Source of the DNA: Pseudomonas viciae
GTDB taxonomy: Bacteria; Pseudomonadota; Gammaproteobacteria; Pseudomonadales; Pseudomonadaceae
NCBI RefSeq assembly: GCF_004786035.1
Contig: NZ_CP035088.1
Location: 4,910,001 to 4,974,000 of the forward strand
Direction of reading: 5' to 3'
Length of the DNA stretch: 64,000 bases
In this document: piece by piece, positions 18,454 to 27,971 of the stretch
Layout of the letters: the number at the start of each line of letters is the position of its first letter
How positions within the stretch are numbered: position 1 is the first letter of the stretch
Position numbers and translations under genes: made by a program
The notes under the pieces: model-generated
What the model saw: only the letters and a program-made list of their open reading frames with translations
Databases searched by the model: none
Told to the model about the DNA's origin: nothing

Positions 18454-19874
18454 GTCGTTCCCAGGCCATCAGCAATACCCTCGAACAGTTCGACAACGGC
18501 GCTTTTTTCAACCTGCTCGAACGCAGTGTCGCCCTGCCCACCGAAAGCCAGGCGCAAGACAGCCAACCGGAGTTGTATCGCTACCTCAACGAGTTCATCA
18601 CCCCGCATGTCGAGGCGCTGGGTTTCAGTGTAAAAATCTACGACAACCCGGTCGCGGAACGCGGCCCATTCATGATCGCCACGCGCATTGAACACCCGGG
18701 GCTGCCCACCGTGCTCAGCTATGGCCACGGCGATGTGGTACGCGGCTACGCGGCACAATGGCGCGAAGGCTTGTCGCCGTGGCAAGTCACCGTCGAAGGT
18801 GATCGCTGGTACGGGCGCGGCACCGCCGACAACAAAGGCCAGCACCTGATCAACCTCACCGCGCTGGAGCAGACCCTCAAGGCCCGCGAGGGCAAGCTCG
18901 GTTTCAACGTCAAACTGCTGCTGGAAATGGGCGAAGAAGAAGGTTCGCCGGGCCTCAATGCGTTCTGTGCCGCCCACAGCAAGGAGCTGGCGGCGGATAT
19001 TTTCATCGCCTCGGACGGCCCGCGCCTGGCCGCCACACGGCCTACCATTTTTCTCGGTTCACGCGGGGTGTTCAACTTCGAGCTGGAGGTCAATCTGCGC
19101 GAAGGCGCGCATCACTCCGGCAATTGGGGCGGGCTGCTGGCCAATCCCGGCATCATCCTGGCCAATGCCATCGCCAGCATGATCGACGAACATGGCCGGG
19201 TAAAAGTCGAGGGCTTGCAGCCCAGCGCACTGCCGGATTCGGTACGGCAGGCGCTGGTCGATATCGAAGTCGGTGGCGGGCCGGGTGATCCACAAATCGA
19301 CGCCAACTGGGGCCACCCGGACCTGTCGCTGAGCGAGAAAGTCTTTGGCTGGAACACCCTCGACGTCATTGCCTTCAAGACCGGCAATCCGGATGCGCCG
19401 GTGCATGCGATCCCCGGCAGGGCCAACGCTCACTGCCATATCCGCTTTGTGGTAAACAGCGATTACACGACCTTTATCCCCGCCGTGCGCGCTCACCTGG
19501 ATGCCCATGGCTTCACCAATGTCGAGGTCAAACAAAGCCGCATCGATGTCATGCACGCCACCCGGCTGGACCCGCAAAGCCCATGGGTCAACTGGGCGCT
19601 CGACTCGCTGAGGCAGACCACCGGAAAGAAACCGGCGCTGCTGCCCAACCTCGGCGGCTCGTTGCCCAACGACGTGTTTGCCGACGTGCTCGGCCTGCCG
19701 ACCTTGTGGGTGCCGCACTCGTACCCGGCCTGTTCACAACATGCGCCCAACGAGCACTTGCTGGCACCGGTGGTCAAAGAAAGTCTGCAGATCATGGCCG
19801 GGCTGTTCTGGGACCTGGGCAACGACGCGGCACGTCTGAGCGAGGAACATCGGGCACGGGAGCGTGCGCAATGA
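18450..19874 (+). CDS. M20-family metallopeptidase
   Basis: 474 aa from ATG 18450, overlapping the ATPase gene by ATGA. M20 dizinc motifs: SYGHGDVV (first His/Asp), GRGTADNKGQ (bridging Asp), LEMGEEEGSPGL (general-base Glu), and a dimerisation domain in the middle. No signal peptide, so cytoplasmic. It lies in the peptide-uptake operon and probably hydrolyses the imported peptide or N-acyl amino acid. Confidence 0.9.
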   Translation: MSRSQAISNTLEQFDNGAFFNLLERSVALPTESQAQDSQPELYRYLNEFITPHVEALGFSVKIYDNPVAERGPFMIATRIEHPGLPTVLSYGHGDVVRGYAAQWREGLSPWQVTVEGDRWYGRGTADNKGQHLINLTALEQTLKAREGKLGFNVKLLLEMGEEEGSPGLNAFCAAHSKELAADIFIASDGPRLAATRPTIFLGSRGVFNFELEVNLREGAHHSGNWGGLLANPGIILANAIASMIDEHGRVKVEGLQPSALPDSVRQALVDIEVGGGPGDPQIDANWGHPDLSLSEKVFGWNTLDVIAFKTGNPDAPVHAIPGRANAHCHIRFVVNSDYTTFIPAVRAHLDAHGFTNVEVKQSRIDVMHATRLDPQSPWVNWALDSLRQTTGKKPALLPNLGGSLPNDVFADVLGLPTLWVPHSYPACSQHAPNEHLLAPVVKESLQIMAGLFWDLGNDAARLSEEHRARERAQ

Positions 19875-21025
19875 GCGATACCCACCAACAGGCGCTGGAC
19901 TGGCTCGCCGACCAGCGCCCCGCCATGGAGTCGTTGTTGCAGCGTCTGGTCGATACCGATTCCAACAGCTATGACAAGGCGGGGGTCGATGCCGTGGGCG
20001 CATTGCTCGCAGCGGAACTGGAGGCCGACGGTATCGAGTTCAAGCGTATGCCGGTCGAAGGTTTTGGCGACGTACTGCTTGCCCAAGTGCCCGGCGAGGC
20101 TGGCAAACCGGTGCTGTTACTGGGCCATCGCGACACGGTATTCCCCAAGGGCACGACCACCACCCGTGGTTTCAGCCGCGATGCCAACCTCGCCTATGGC
20201 CCCGGCGTAGCCGACATGAAAGGTGGATTGGTGCTCAACTGCTTCGCCCTCAAGGCACTCAAGCGCGCCGGTCCTTTGCCCTGCCCGGTGCAGGTGCTCT
20301 ATACCGGTGACGAAGAAATCGGCTCTGGCAGCGCCCGCAGCCATATCGAAAGCGCCGCCAAATCAGCCCGCGCCGTACTCAATACCGAACCGGGACGGGC
20401 CAGCGGCAATGTGGTCAGCGCCCGTAAAGGCGGGGCCACACTGGTCATCGAAGTCAGTGGCCGCGCTGCGCACTCCGGCGTCAACCATGCCGACGGGGCC
20501 AGCGCCATCGAGGCACTGGCCCGAAAGATCGTCAAACTGCATGCCCTGACCAATTACCCCGCGGGTATCACCACCAACATCGGGCTGATCGCCGGCGGCA
20601 CCTCCAGCAACACTGTCGCGCCCACCGCCTCAGCCAAGCTGGATGTACGGTTTATTGAGTTGCAACACTGGGAACAGATATTCGCCGCCATCCAAGGCAT
20701 CGTCGCAGAAGAGGAACTGCCTGGCACAAGCGCCATCCTCAAGGAAGCGACGACCTTTCTGCCGATGGAAGCACGGCACAGCGAACAACTGCTACACACC
20801 TATCAACAACAAGCATTGGCGCTAGGCTTCAGTGTCGAGGGCGAATTCACCGGCGGCTGCGCCGATTCCGGGTTCACCGCCAGCTTGGGCATTCCAACCC
20901 TGTGTGGCCTCGGGCCGGTGGGTGGCAAAGTCCACACCGATCGTGAATACCTGGAACTGGACACGCTGGTCCCACGCGCCCAGGCCTTGGTGGCGACCAT
21001 TCTGGCCGTCGGCGAGAACCGCTGA
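19871..21025 (+). CDS. M20 peptidase, glutamate-carboxypeptidase-like
   Basis: 384 aa from ATG 19871, overlapping the previous gene by ATGA; longer upstream frames belong to another reading of that gene. Motifs: LLLGHRDTVFPKG, GPGVADMKGG, YTGDEEIGSG, and a dimerisation domain with SGRAAHSG. The pattern is closest to CPG2-type carboxypeptidases that remove a C-terminal residue such as glutamate. A second M20 enzyme in the same operon suggests stepwise breakdown of one imported substrate. Confidence 0.88.
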   Translation: MSDTHQQALDWLADQRPAMESLLQRLVDTDSNSYDKAGVDAVGALLAAELEADGIEFKRMPVEGFGDVLLAQVPGEAGKPVLLLGHRDTVFPKGTTTTRGFSRDANLAYGPGVADMKGGLVLNCFALKALKRAGPLPCPVQVLYTGDEEIGSGSARSHIESAAKSARAVLNTEPGRASGNVVSARKGGATLVIEVSGRAAHSGVNHADGASAIEALARKIVKLHALTNYPAGITTNIGLIAGGTSSNTVAPTASAKLDVRFIELQHWEQIFAAIQGIVAEEELPGTSAILKEATTFLPMEARHSEQLLHTYQQQALALGFSVEGEFTGGCADSGFTASLGIPTLCGLGPVGGKVHTDREYLELDTLVPRAQALVATILAVGENR

Positions 21026-21061
21026 GGCCATAAGCTTCTACACATCACCGGGAGTACGTTC

Positions 21062-21526
21062 ATGCATGGGATTTCGCAATCCGCAGTCTGGATAAAAGCG
21101 CCGTTAACGGATGTGGGTGTCGTCATTATCACCAGTGCCGAGCTGCCCAAATACCTCATCGACACGTTGCAGGTAGCGATCAAAGACTGGGACCAGGTGG
21201 CCTATCTGGTCGTCAAGCAGTCGAATGAGTTCATGCTCGACTGGCTCAGAGCCGGGTCCGAGGCGTCGGAATCGAATCCATCCAGCCTGTGTCATGCCAG
21301 CCAATTGCTGCGCTCAGTGTCGAAAGGGTGCTACCTGCTTGATGTCGAAGTCAGCCCACTGCCTAGCCTGACTTGGCTGGGATCCGTCTGCGGCCACACA
21401 TTGCGCTTCGTTAAACTGGGTAAGGTCGAGTTAACCGATGCCGCGATGGATAAGCAGGTGGATGAGATCTTGTCGGTGGCCAGGGTTCTGGCAAAAAGTG
21501 TCTTGCAAGAGCGCTATAGCGCCTGA
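21062..21526 (+). CDS. Hypothetical protein, 154 aa
   Basis: Starts 36 bp after the second M20 gene and is probably the last gene of that operon. Soluble, mixed alpha/beta, no signal peptide, no motif I recognise. A leucine-rich centre (ASQLLRSVSKGCYLLDVEV) is the most structured part. Codon use fits the surrounding core genes. Confidence 0.55.
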   Translation: MHGISQSAVWIKAPLTDVGVVIITSAELPKYLIDTLQVAIKDWDQVAYLVVKQSNEFMLDWLRAGSEASESNPSSLCHASQLLRSVSKGCYLLDVEVSPLPSLTWLGSVCGHTLRFVKLGKVELTDAAMDKQVDEILSVARVLAKSVLQERYSA

Positions 21527-21568
21527 TGGGGCCAGGGCCGGCGCTGCTCTGCAAGTACGACATTGAAC

Positions 21569-21600
21569 CTGTGGCAAGGGAGCGTGCTCCCGCGCCACAG
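21569..21600. repeat. REP-like palindrome
   Basis: A hairpin with outer stem CTGTGGC/GCCACAG and inner GGGAGC-GT-GCTCCC lies between convergent genes. The GTGGC...GGGAGC...GCTCCC core is the common REP form of the P. fluorescens group and may also stop transcription from both sides. Confidence 0.65.
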
Positions 21601-21643
21601 CTCACTCATCGCCAGCGCCAACGCTTAACGGGCTGAACCGCAA

Positions 21644-22660
21644 TCATCCGTTGCGGAACAGGAAGCTATAGGCGTTCAGCGCGGGAACCCCGCCCAAATG
21701 CGCATAAAGCACTTTCGAGCCTTCAGGGAACTCACCACGACGCACCATCTCAATCATCCCGTGCATGGATTTACCCTCATACACCGGGTCTGTCAGTACG
21801 CCTTCAAGGCTCGCGCAAAGTCGGATAGCTTCCAGCGTGCCGTCGTTGGGCAAGCCATATTCCGGGTAGGCGAAGCGCGTATCGAGAACCACGTCCTCTT
21901 CAGTGATCTCCCGACCCAGGTCCACCAGCTCAGCGGTGTGCCGGGCAATGCGCAGAATCTGTGCCCGGGTCTGCTCCGGCTTGGCCGAGGCGTCGATACC
22001 GATGACGTTCTTCGAGCGGCCGTCGGCAGCAAAACCGACCACCATGCCGGCCTGGGTACTACCGGTCACCGAACAGACCACGATGTAGTCAAACGTGAAG
22101 CCCAGTTCCTTTTCCTGCTGCCGTACCTCTTCGGCGAAACCCACGAACCCGAGGCCGCCATAGGGATGCTCGGAACACCCCGCCGGGATCGGGAAGGGCT
22201 TGCCGCCTCGCTCGACCACGTCGCTCATGGCCTTCTCCCAGCTGGGACGAATGCCGATGTCAAACCCGGCGGCGTCCAGACGTACCTCTGCGCCCATGAT
22301 CCGGGACATCTCGATATTGCCTACCCGGTCATACACCGCATCGGAGTAGTTCACCCAGTTTTCCTGCACCAGTACGCACTTCATGCCCAGGTGAGCGGCG
22401 ACGGCGGCTACCTGGCGGGTCTGGTTCGACTGGATTCCGCCGATGGAAACCAGCGTATCGCAGCCTTGCTCAAGCGCTTCGGGAATCAGGTATTCGAGCT
22501 TGCGGGTTTTGTTCCCGCCGAAAGCCAGGCCACTGTTGCAGTCTTCACGTTTGGCATACAGCTGCACCTTGCCGCCCAAATGTTCGCTGAGACGCTTCAA
22601 GGGGGTGATGGGAGAGGGACCAAAGGTCAGCGGATAACGTTCGAAACGATTCAGGTTCAT
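21644..22660 (-). CDS. acdS: 1-aminocyclopropane-1-carboxylate deaminase
   Basis: 338 aa from ATG 22660, exactly the family length. The start ([18 protein letters not shown]), the PLP-lysine region [16 protein letters not shown] and the ACC-specific stretch [16 protein letters not shown] match plant-associated Pseudomonas AcdS almost throughout. The enzyme splits the ethylene precursor ACC into 2-oxobutyrate and ammonia, letting root bacteria lower plant ethylene. Cytoplasmic, PLP-dependent fold type II. Divergent from its Lrp-type regulator. Confidence 0.95.
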   Translation of the reverse strand: MNLNRFERYPLTFGPSPITPLKRLSEHLGGKVQLYAKREDCNSGLAFGGNKTRKLEYLIPEALEQGCDTLVSIGGIQSNQTRQVAAVAAHLGMKCVLVQENWVNYSDAVYDRVGNIEMSRIMGAEVRLDAAGFDIGIRPSWEKAMSDVVERGGKPFPIPAGCSEHPYGGLGFVGFAEEVRQQEKELGFTFDYIVVCSVTGSTQAGMVVGFAADGRSKNVIGIDASAKPEQTRAQILRIARHTAELVDLGREITEEDVVLDTRFAYPEYGLPNDGTLEAIRLCASLEGVLTDPVYEGKSMHGMIEMVRRGEFPEGSKVLYAHLGGVPALNAYSFLFRNG

Positions 22661-22776
22661 GACTCTGCTCCTTGTGTATTGGATATCCAAGCACCGGACC
22701 GAAAGACAAAGACTGTATTCCAGGCCATTTCAGAGGGCTTCGATGAGTTCAATATTAAGAAGAATGTGAAAAATAT

Positions 22777-22796
22777 GTGTTGCAAGTTTTCAACAC
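22777..22796. promoter_or_regulatory. Palindrome between acdS and acdR (candidate AcdR site)
   Basis: A perfect inverted repeat, GTGTTG-N8-CAACAC, lies in the 197-bp divergent region, 117 bp upstream of the acdS start and 62 bp upstream of acdR. AcdR-type Lrp proteins bind palindromes here in other strains. This assignment is by position and symmetry only. Confidence 0.5.
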
Positions 22797-22857
22797 TTAA
22801 AGAAATCTTATTTACGAAAACAACCATGCAACATACTTAAGTTGCGCAGGAATAGAG

Positions 22858-23367
22858 ATGAGCACAATAAAAACTCACAAGAAGCCTGAAGAAACCGCTC
22901 CAGCGCCGCAGCCACTTGATCGAACCGACCGAGCGATTCTCAAGGCCCTGCAGCGCGATGCTTCCATCTCCAATGTGGCGCTTGCAGAGAAGGTGAAGCT
23001 GAGCGCGCCGGCTTGCCTCAGGCGCGTCGAACGGCTCAAGCAGGTCGGCCTCATCAAGGGCATCGTCGCACTACTGGATAATGACGCGCTGGACGCGGGG
23101 ATGGTGGTGTTGATCGGCGTAGTGCTGGACCGCTCCACGCCGCAATCCTTTGCAGATTTCGAGGCGGCAGCACAGAAGGTATCCGGCTGTATGGAATGCC
23201 ATGTGGTGACGGGAGAGTTCGACTATTTCATGTTGCTGCGAACCAAGGACAGCCACAGCTTCAACCGGCTGCATGCCGAACAGTTGCTTTACCTGCCCGG
23301 CGTTCGGCAGATCCGCTCGTTCATGGGGTTGCGCCAGGTCTTGTCGACGACCCACATCCCCATTTGA
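22858..23367 (+). CDS. acdR: Lrp/AsnC-type regulator of acdS
   Basis: 169 aa. N-terminal HTH of the Lrp/AsnC family (LDRTDRAILKALQRDASISN, LAEKVKLSAPACLRRVERLK) followed by the RAM effector domain. The short charged leader before LDRTD is usual in AcdR. Divergent from acdS at the standard distance; in other Pseudomonas AcdR is needed to activate acdS when ACC is present. Confidence 0.88.
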   Translation: MSTIKTHKKPEETAPAPQPLDRTDRAILKALQRDASISNVALAEKVKLSAPACLRRVERLKQVGLIKGIVALLDNDALDAGMVVLIGVVLDRSTPQSFADFEAAAQKVSGCMECHVVTGEFDYFMLLRTKDSHSFNRLHAEQLLYLPGVRQIRSFMGLRQVLSTTHIPI

Positions 23368-23461
23368 CGCTCATATCCGCCGAGGGGCAGCACCTGCAAT
23401 ATCACGGCCTTGCCGTTTGCTGGGCTGCTGATGGATTGCGATGAAACGCCATAAACGAAAA

Positions 23462-23480
23462 AAGCGGCCAAAGGCCGCTT
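23462..23480 (-). terminator. Intrinsic terminator of the tRNA operon
   Basis: Stem AAGCGGCC/GGCCGCTT with loop AAA; on the minus strand the stem is followed by a T-run, 46 bp past the tRNA-Asp 3' end. Confidence 0.8.
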
Positions 23481-23526
23481 ATTCGGTAGCTTCCAGGCGT
23501 TCAGTGGGCCTAAGTGGAAGCGAATA

Positions 23527-23603
23527 TGGCGCAGCGGACGGGACTCGAACCCGCGACCCCCGGCGTGACAGGCCGGTATTCTAACCGACTGAACTACCGC
23601 TGC
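23527..23603 (-). tRNA. tRNA-Asp (GUC)
   Basis: 77 nt with encoded CCA. Seven-base acceptor stem GCAGCGG/CCGCTGC, anticodon GTC in CCTGTCACG, and T-loop GGTTCGAGTCC. The 3' end and flank (23521-23543) are repeated exactly at 23868-23890. Confidence 0.95.
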
Positions 23604-23620
23604 GCGTAACATTGAAAGTT

Positions 23621-23696
23621 TGGTGGGTGATGACGGGATCGAACCGCCGACATTCTGCTTGTAAGGCAGACGCTCTCCCAGCTGAGCTAATCACCC
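23621..23696 (-). tRNA. tRNA-Val (UAC)
   Basis: 76 nt with encoded CCA. Acceptor stem GGGTGAT/ATCACCC (with T-loop GGTTCGATCCC), anticodon TAC in CCTTACAAG. Lies 17 bp upstream of tRNA-Asp and is co-transcribed with it. Confidence 0.95.
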
Positions 23697-23810
23697 TGCA
23701 CTTTCGATGCGGGGCGCATTCTCTCACAGTTTTTCGTAACGTGCTGATTTAATTACAAAATTCAGCGAAAAAATGTGAATGAGGCGCCTCGCAGGAACTG
23801 CAAACAGCAA

Positions 23811-23832
23811 AAAGCCCGCGTTAGCGGGCTTT
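23811..23832 (-). terminator. Terminator belonging to the lost second tRNA-Asp
   Basis: Perfect 9-bp stem AAAGCCCGC/GCGGGCTTT with a four-base loop; T-run on the minus strand. It lies just after the 3' end of the truncated tRNA-Asp copy, exactly where its terminator would be. Confidence 0.7.
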
Positions 23833-23867
23833 CCGTTGGTCACCTGGCGTTCAGCGTTCCAGATAAC

Positions 23868-23890
23868 CGAATATGGCGCAGCGGACGGGA
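23868..23890 (-). pseudogene. Truncated 3' end of a second tRNA-Asp; direct repeat, island edge
   Basis: A 23-bp exact copy of 23521-23543, comprising the last 17 nt of tRNA-Asp (with CCA) and 6 nt of flank. Homology to tRNA-Asp stops after GGGA and is replaced by unrelated AT-rich DNA. Pseudomonas often has Asp-Val-Asp tRNA clusters, so this is best read as a third tRNA gene cut by island DNA, or as an attachment-site copy. Confidence 0.75.
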
Positions 23891-24074
23891 TCATAACTCA
23901 TCCTCTAACCTATTGAAAGACTTTGGATTCCAAAGCCAAGCTTATGATTGGTGGACTCAATTGTGTGCTTCTAATGACCGGCTGGCAATCGCTGACTGCG
24001 TGGCCGGCACGCTATGCTTTAAGGCTCAGAAAGGATTCTTCGGGGTTCACCAATCCAAACGGATCAAAAGCTAG

Positions 24075-25560
24075 CTTTATCAACTACATGCTCGCCACCC
24101 ACGGCAATAGTGCTTCTTACTCGACAACCGACTGCGCATGCGGCTGCCGTTCTAGTACGTGGCGCAACCCCAGATAGGCCTCCTGTCCGTTCGCCCTGGC
24201 GGTCTAGACCGGCTGTAGATCTGAGCGCTGGCGGTGGCGTCCTTCGGCGCATCGCTGAACAGCTAAGCTTTACCCCGATGACAAAAGGCCTTATCGCTCT
24301 TTCTGCCAGTTTGTCGTCGATCGGCAGATGGCCCGCCTCTACATAACGTTTGAGCTTGTTCCAGTTGCTTGCGGATAATAAACGGCTTTCTCCAGGGCAT
24401 TCTGCGACGTTACCTATGCAGTTTTCTCCAGCCACTTTGTATTTCACTCAGAACCGAAATGCTCCATGCTTGACCAATCACCAGGCGCTCAGCGTCGCCG
24501 ACATCCTTGATTTCACGCTCGATCCTGAGAGTTTATTGATCAGACTCAACGCAACATCAGCACGCCGTGCCTTGCCCGTAAGTTGTACTTTCTGCGCGTC
24601 GACGAACTAACACGTGCATGCGTCCAGCATCCCATGCGCTCGAAGCCCTCATTTAAAGTGATAGCGTTATAGCCGGCATAATCATGACATAGCCGCGATA
24701 GCCTTCAAGCAGGTGCACAGGCAAGTCCCCCCACAACTGGATGCATAATCGAAAGTACATCAGGGTGTGCAGGAATCCCACCCTTTTGAACCCAAATCAA
24801 GGACTGGCTGTTGGGCTCGTGAACTTCGTCCTTGAGTACGTGAACACAGATTTCATCACAATGGATAACGCGTCCTTCAAGCAGGTTATCGCCCTTCACA
24901 TTCAGCAGCGGCTGCAGGTGCGCCACATTGAATGACCCATCGCGCCAGGATTTGCCGAGGGATGTCGATCACGTGTCGCAACAGCACTTTCTCGAAACGA
25001 TGAAGTGGCAATCCGTCGACGTACTTAGTGGTCAACAGCATCGCTAAACATGGCTGAGGCGAGGCTCTTTTCAATTAACTGAGCAGGTTTATCTACGGTG
25101 ACCGTCGCAGCTTCAGCCACGGCAGTCATACACTTTTCGGATGTATTTGATCACCCGGATCAGCAGCGGCACGATCTCTAGCGGTTCGCTAGTACACTCG
25201 CCCATAATGGGCTTGCGGCAGCCGCAGTCGCAATTCAGGTCATGCTTGGGAAATTCGTGAATGACTTCAGTCCGGAAGAGCTCGGGCGGAAGCGGCTTAC
25301 GTTGCCGCGATGTTTGAACGGTGCAACGACTTCTTCGTCCGGGTCTGGATTCGCAGCCGCCACAAGCTCAGCTTCTTCCTCATTGAACAAGGCCAACTGT
25401 GGCGTTAGCGAGTCGGCAGATTGTTCGGACTTGCGACAAACAGGCGCTGACGCCGCAGGACATTCTGCTCTTCGAGATAGGCGACTTTGGATTGCGATTC
25501 ACAAAGCAACCGCTTGAGTAATGCAAGGTCGCCGGGAAGACGTCAGGCATGGAAATCATG
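24075..25560 (-). pseudogene. Decayed IS66-family transposase (TnpC)
   Basis: No intact frame, but successive fragments follow the IS66 TnpC order on the minus strand. Around 25400-25540: KVAYLEEQN. 24890-25070: TKYVDGLPLHRFEKVLLRH and VDIPRQ-type text. 24705-24870: LLEGRVIHCDEICVHVL. 24110-24390: [18 protein letters not shown]...[11 protein letters not shown]. Many frameshifts and stops show long decay. It begins about 180 bp inside the island edge. Confidence 0.85.
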
Positions 25561-25577
25561 CTGTGGATTATACCGGG

Positions 25578-25805
25578 TCAGGCAACGACGGCCTCGTCGG
25601 TGGTATCGACGGCGATTCTAAAACGGTCGGCGTCGAGGCGCTTGAGCCAAAGGCCCAGAAGCCGTCGCGCTCCCGATAAAGAGTTTTCATCCGATTACTG
25701 TGGCGATTCAGAATAACGAAGAACAGGGTGCCGAGAATGGCACCCTATTTTACGTTCGACCAGGGCCACTAGGCCGTCGAGGAGTTTTCGAAAAGTCCAC
25801 AGACT
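25578..25805 (-). pseudogene. Decayed IS66 accessory gene tnpB
   Basis: Minus-strand fragments FRKLLDGLVALVE and, in another frame, LGLWLKRLDADRFRIAVDTTDEAVVA match IS66 Orf2 (TnpB). It lies directly upstream of the TnpC remnant, as in complete IS66 elements. At least one frameshift and internal stops. Confidence 0.8.
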
Positions 25806-25810
25806 TAGGA

Positions 25811-26344
25811 TGGAGATAGCTTTTTTTTTCCACTTTAGCGTCGGGGCGCATAATCGAGGGCAGGCTCCAGAAAGAAATCGGGAGCGCAGCATCAGGGATC
25901 GACTGGTGACAGTGAATGTAGGGTTCAAGGCGCGCTTACATTCAGTCAGGTGGAAAACGGCAAATGATGAAGAGGAGCAGGCATGCAATTCGCCGCCACG
26001 GTAGGTATGGTTGCCAACCCACACGAACTCAATTGGGCGTGCCAGTCGATCCTCGCTGCACCGGTCGGTCGTCCATATCCTACCTACATGGCTAGGAAAA
26101 AAATTAAAGTTTGTGTAGGTAGTATCAGTCAAGCCGATGTAATCGTGCACGCCCCACCGACTATAAATTTAATGGTTTAACCAGTGTTCAACAATCAATC
26201 AGCACACGAGAAGGAGGCCTTAACTATTACCCTAGATCGCATCACATCACCCAGAACGCTTAATTTTTACCACCGAGCTTCATAGGCACCGCGCGGAGAG
26301 AATCTAGACGTATCTATGAGGCTCGCCGCGACGGTTCAAACGAG
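25811..26344. other. Gene-free AT-rich stretch
   Basis: Between the IS66 remnant and the exported hydrolase gene. Short frames here show no family resemblance; I see no RNA gene or clear promoter. Confidence 0.4.
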
Positions 26345-27067
26345 CTACTTTGTACTTAAAAACTGTTTATAAAAGGCGCCAATACCCATTGCCCCAGCAT
26401 GATCGCGCAAAATATTGTAAACCTCGCCGTTCGTTTTATCTTTAGTCCAATCAGTTTCAAGTTCCAACAGGACAGGCAACCAAGTTATAGGGACTGCTCC
26501 AGCTTGCACAAGACGCTGCACTGCCCGCTCATGCGAGACAGCGTCAGAATCCCCACTTGCATCAGTGACCACGTAAACTTCATAGCCCTCTTTAAGTGCA
26601 TACAAGGCTGGTAGCATTACACAATTATCAGTCCACAGACCTGCAATCAGTAATTTCTTCCGTCCTGTGGCATGAATTGCTTTACGAACTTTTTCATCCT
26701 GCCAAGCATTAATCGGCGTCCTATCAATAACTTCAGCATCTGGCATAACTGCTCTAATTTGCGGAAACATAGGTCCGCCATAGCTGTCCGCGGTGATCGT
26801 TGTAATGACTGTAGGAAGCTTAAATACCTTGGCAACTTTCGTCAGCGCAGTCGCGTTGTTAATGAGAGCATCAATACTTATTGATTGTGTAGCAAAAGCA
26901 TATTGAGGTTGATAATCCACCAATAGCAACGCTGTATTTTCTGGCGTGAGTTGGTCTAAAACCTTAGCCGCCGATAACGATTCTGCTGCTTTCGCATCAC
27001 CAAGACCGAGGACAAGACCGACAACAATTAAAGCGACTGACAAAATTGATTTTGCATAGCCGAACAT
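26345..27067 (-). CDS. Exported isochorismatase-family (YcaC-like) hydrolase
   Basis: 240 aa from ATG 27067. Residues 1-26 are a Sec signal peptide ending GLGDAKA, unusual because the family is normally cytoplasmic. The cysteine-hydrolase core has the catalytic Asp in LLLVDYQPQ and the nucleophilic Cys in GLWTDNCVMLPAL. The C-terminal part (VSHERAVQRLVQAGAVPITW) is YcaC-like. Such enzymes hydrolyse small amides or carbamoyl compounds; this one would act in the periplasm. Follows the pirin gene by 28 bp, same strand. Confidence 0.82.
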   Translation of the reverse strand: MFGYAKSILSVALIVVGLVLGLGDAKAAESLSAAKVLDQLTPENTALLLVDYQPQYAFATQSISIDALINNATALTKVAKVFKLPTVITTITADSYGGPMFPQIRAVMPDAEVIDRTPINAWQDEKVRKAIHATGRKKLLIAGLWTDNCVMLPALYALKEGYEVYVVTDASGDSDAVSHERAVQRLVQAGAVPITWLPVLLELETDWTKDKTNGEVYNILRDHAGAMGIGAFYKQFLSTK

Positions 27068-27095
27068 ATTCCTTCTCCCAGACCAGTAATTTAGA

Positions 27096-27791
27096 TTAAC
27101 GAAGATCAAACAGCAACACTTCCGCACTATCTAGCGAACTTATTGCAATTGTCGTGCAGTTTCCCACAAAGATGGCATCTCCTGCCGATAGCGCAAAATC
27201 ATTAATAGCTACACCGCCACTTAACACATGAAGATATGCACGGCGATTCATAGGCACCTTCCACACCAACTCGATCGGCGTTAATATGGAGGCGTAAATC
27301 CTAACGTCCTGATCAACGCAAAGCACCCCGTCCGCCGAATTATCTGAAGCTATAAGGCACAACCGTCCAACTTTATCTTCAGGCGTAAACGTGCATAGCT
27401 GATAGGAAGGATCACTGTCCAAATTTTTTGGCTTAATCCACCATTGTACATGATGCTCAATCTCACTGTCCGAAGGATTCATTTCACTGTGTGAAATGCC
27501 TTTTCCTGCGCGCATTAAGTGTACATCACCGTAACTAACTCTTTGGCAGTTACCTATACTGTCTCGATGTTCAATTTCACCCATTAAAGGGTAAGACATC
27601 ACCTCTACGTTTGAATGTGAATGCTCTGTAAATCCAGACTTCGGCTGAACGATATCATCATTAAAAACAATTAAATCCGAAAACCCTCGGCGCTCGGGTT
27701 TTCGGTAAGATCCAAATTCAAACGAAAATTTTGCATCCAACCAGCTATTTTTGAATGATCCACGGTCCTCGGATTTATTTATTACGATCAT
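27096..27791 (-). CDS. Pirin-family bicupin
   Basis: 231 aa from ATG 27791. The N-terminal cupin has the pirin metal-site pattern (GFTEHSHSNVEVMSY, then GKGISHSEMN); the rest is the second cupin. YhhW/pirin relatives oxidise flavonols such as quercetin or act as redox regulators. Divergent from a LysR gene and upstream of the exported hydrolase, so a two-gene operon is likely. Low GC, like the rest of the island. Confidence 0.85.
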   Translation of the reverse strand: MIVINKSEDRGSFKNSWLDAKFSFEFGSYRKPERRGFSDLIVFNDDIVQPKSGFTEHSHSNVEVMSYPLMGEIEHRDSIGNCQRVSYGDVHLMRAGKGISHSEMNPSDSEIEHHVQWWIKPKNLDSDPSYQLCTFTPEDKVGRLCLIASDNSADGVLCVDQDVRIYASILTPIELVWKVPMNRRAYLHVLSGGVAINDFALSAGDAIFVGNCTTIAISSLDSAEVLLFDLR

Positions 27792-27886
27792 AAAACCCAC
27801 CTTTATTTGATGCATCAATCGTGCGGCATGATCACCGCCAAGATAAGCGCTTCAAACTAGAATGCAGTGTTCTCTTAAAGTTACTA

Positions 27887-27899
27887 ATCACTGTGATTG
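27887..27899. promoter_or_regulatory. Palindrome in the pirin/LysR divergent region
   Basis: AATCAC-T-GTGATT, a perfect 13-bp palindrome, lies in the 180-bp region between the divergent genes. Its size and place suit a LysR operator. Inferred from symmetry only. Confidence 0.45.
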
Positions 27900-27971
27900 C
27901 CTTGATGCTATCCTCTAACGGCCAACAGCACATGCTCATCAGCGGCGAAAATAGAGGGGGAGGACTGTAAA

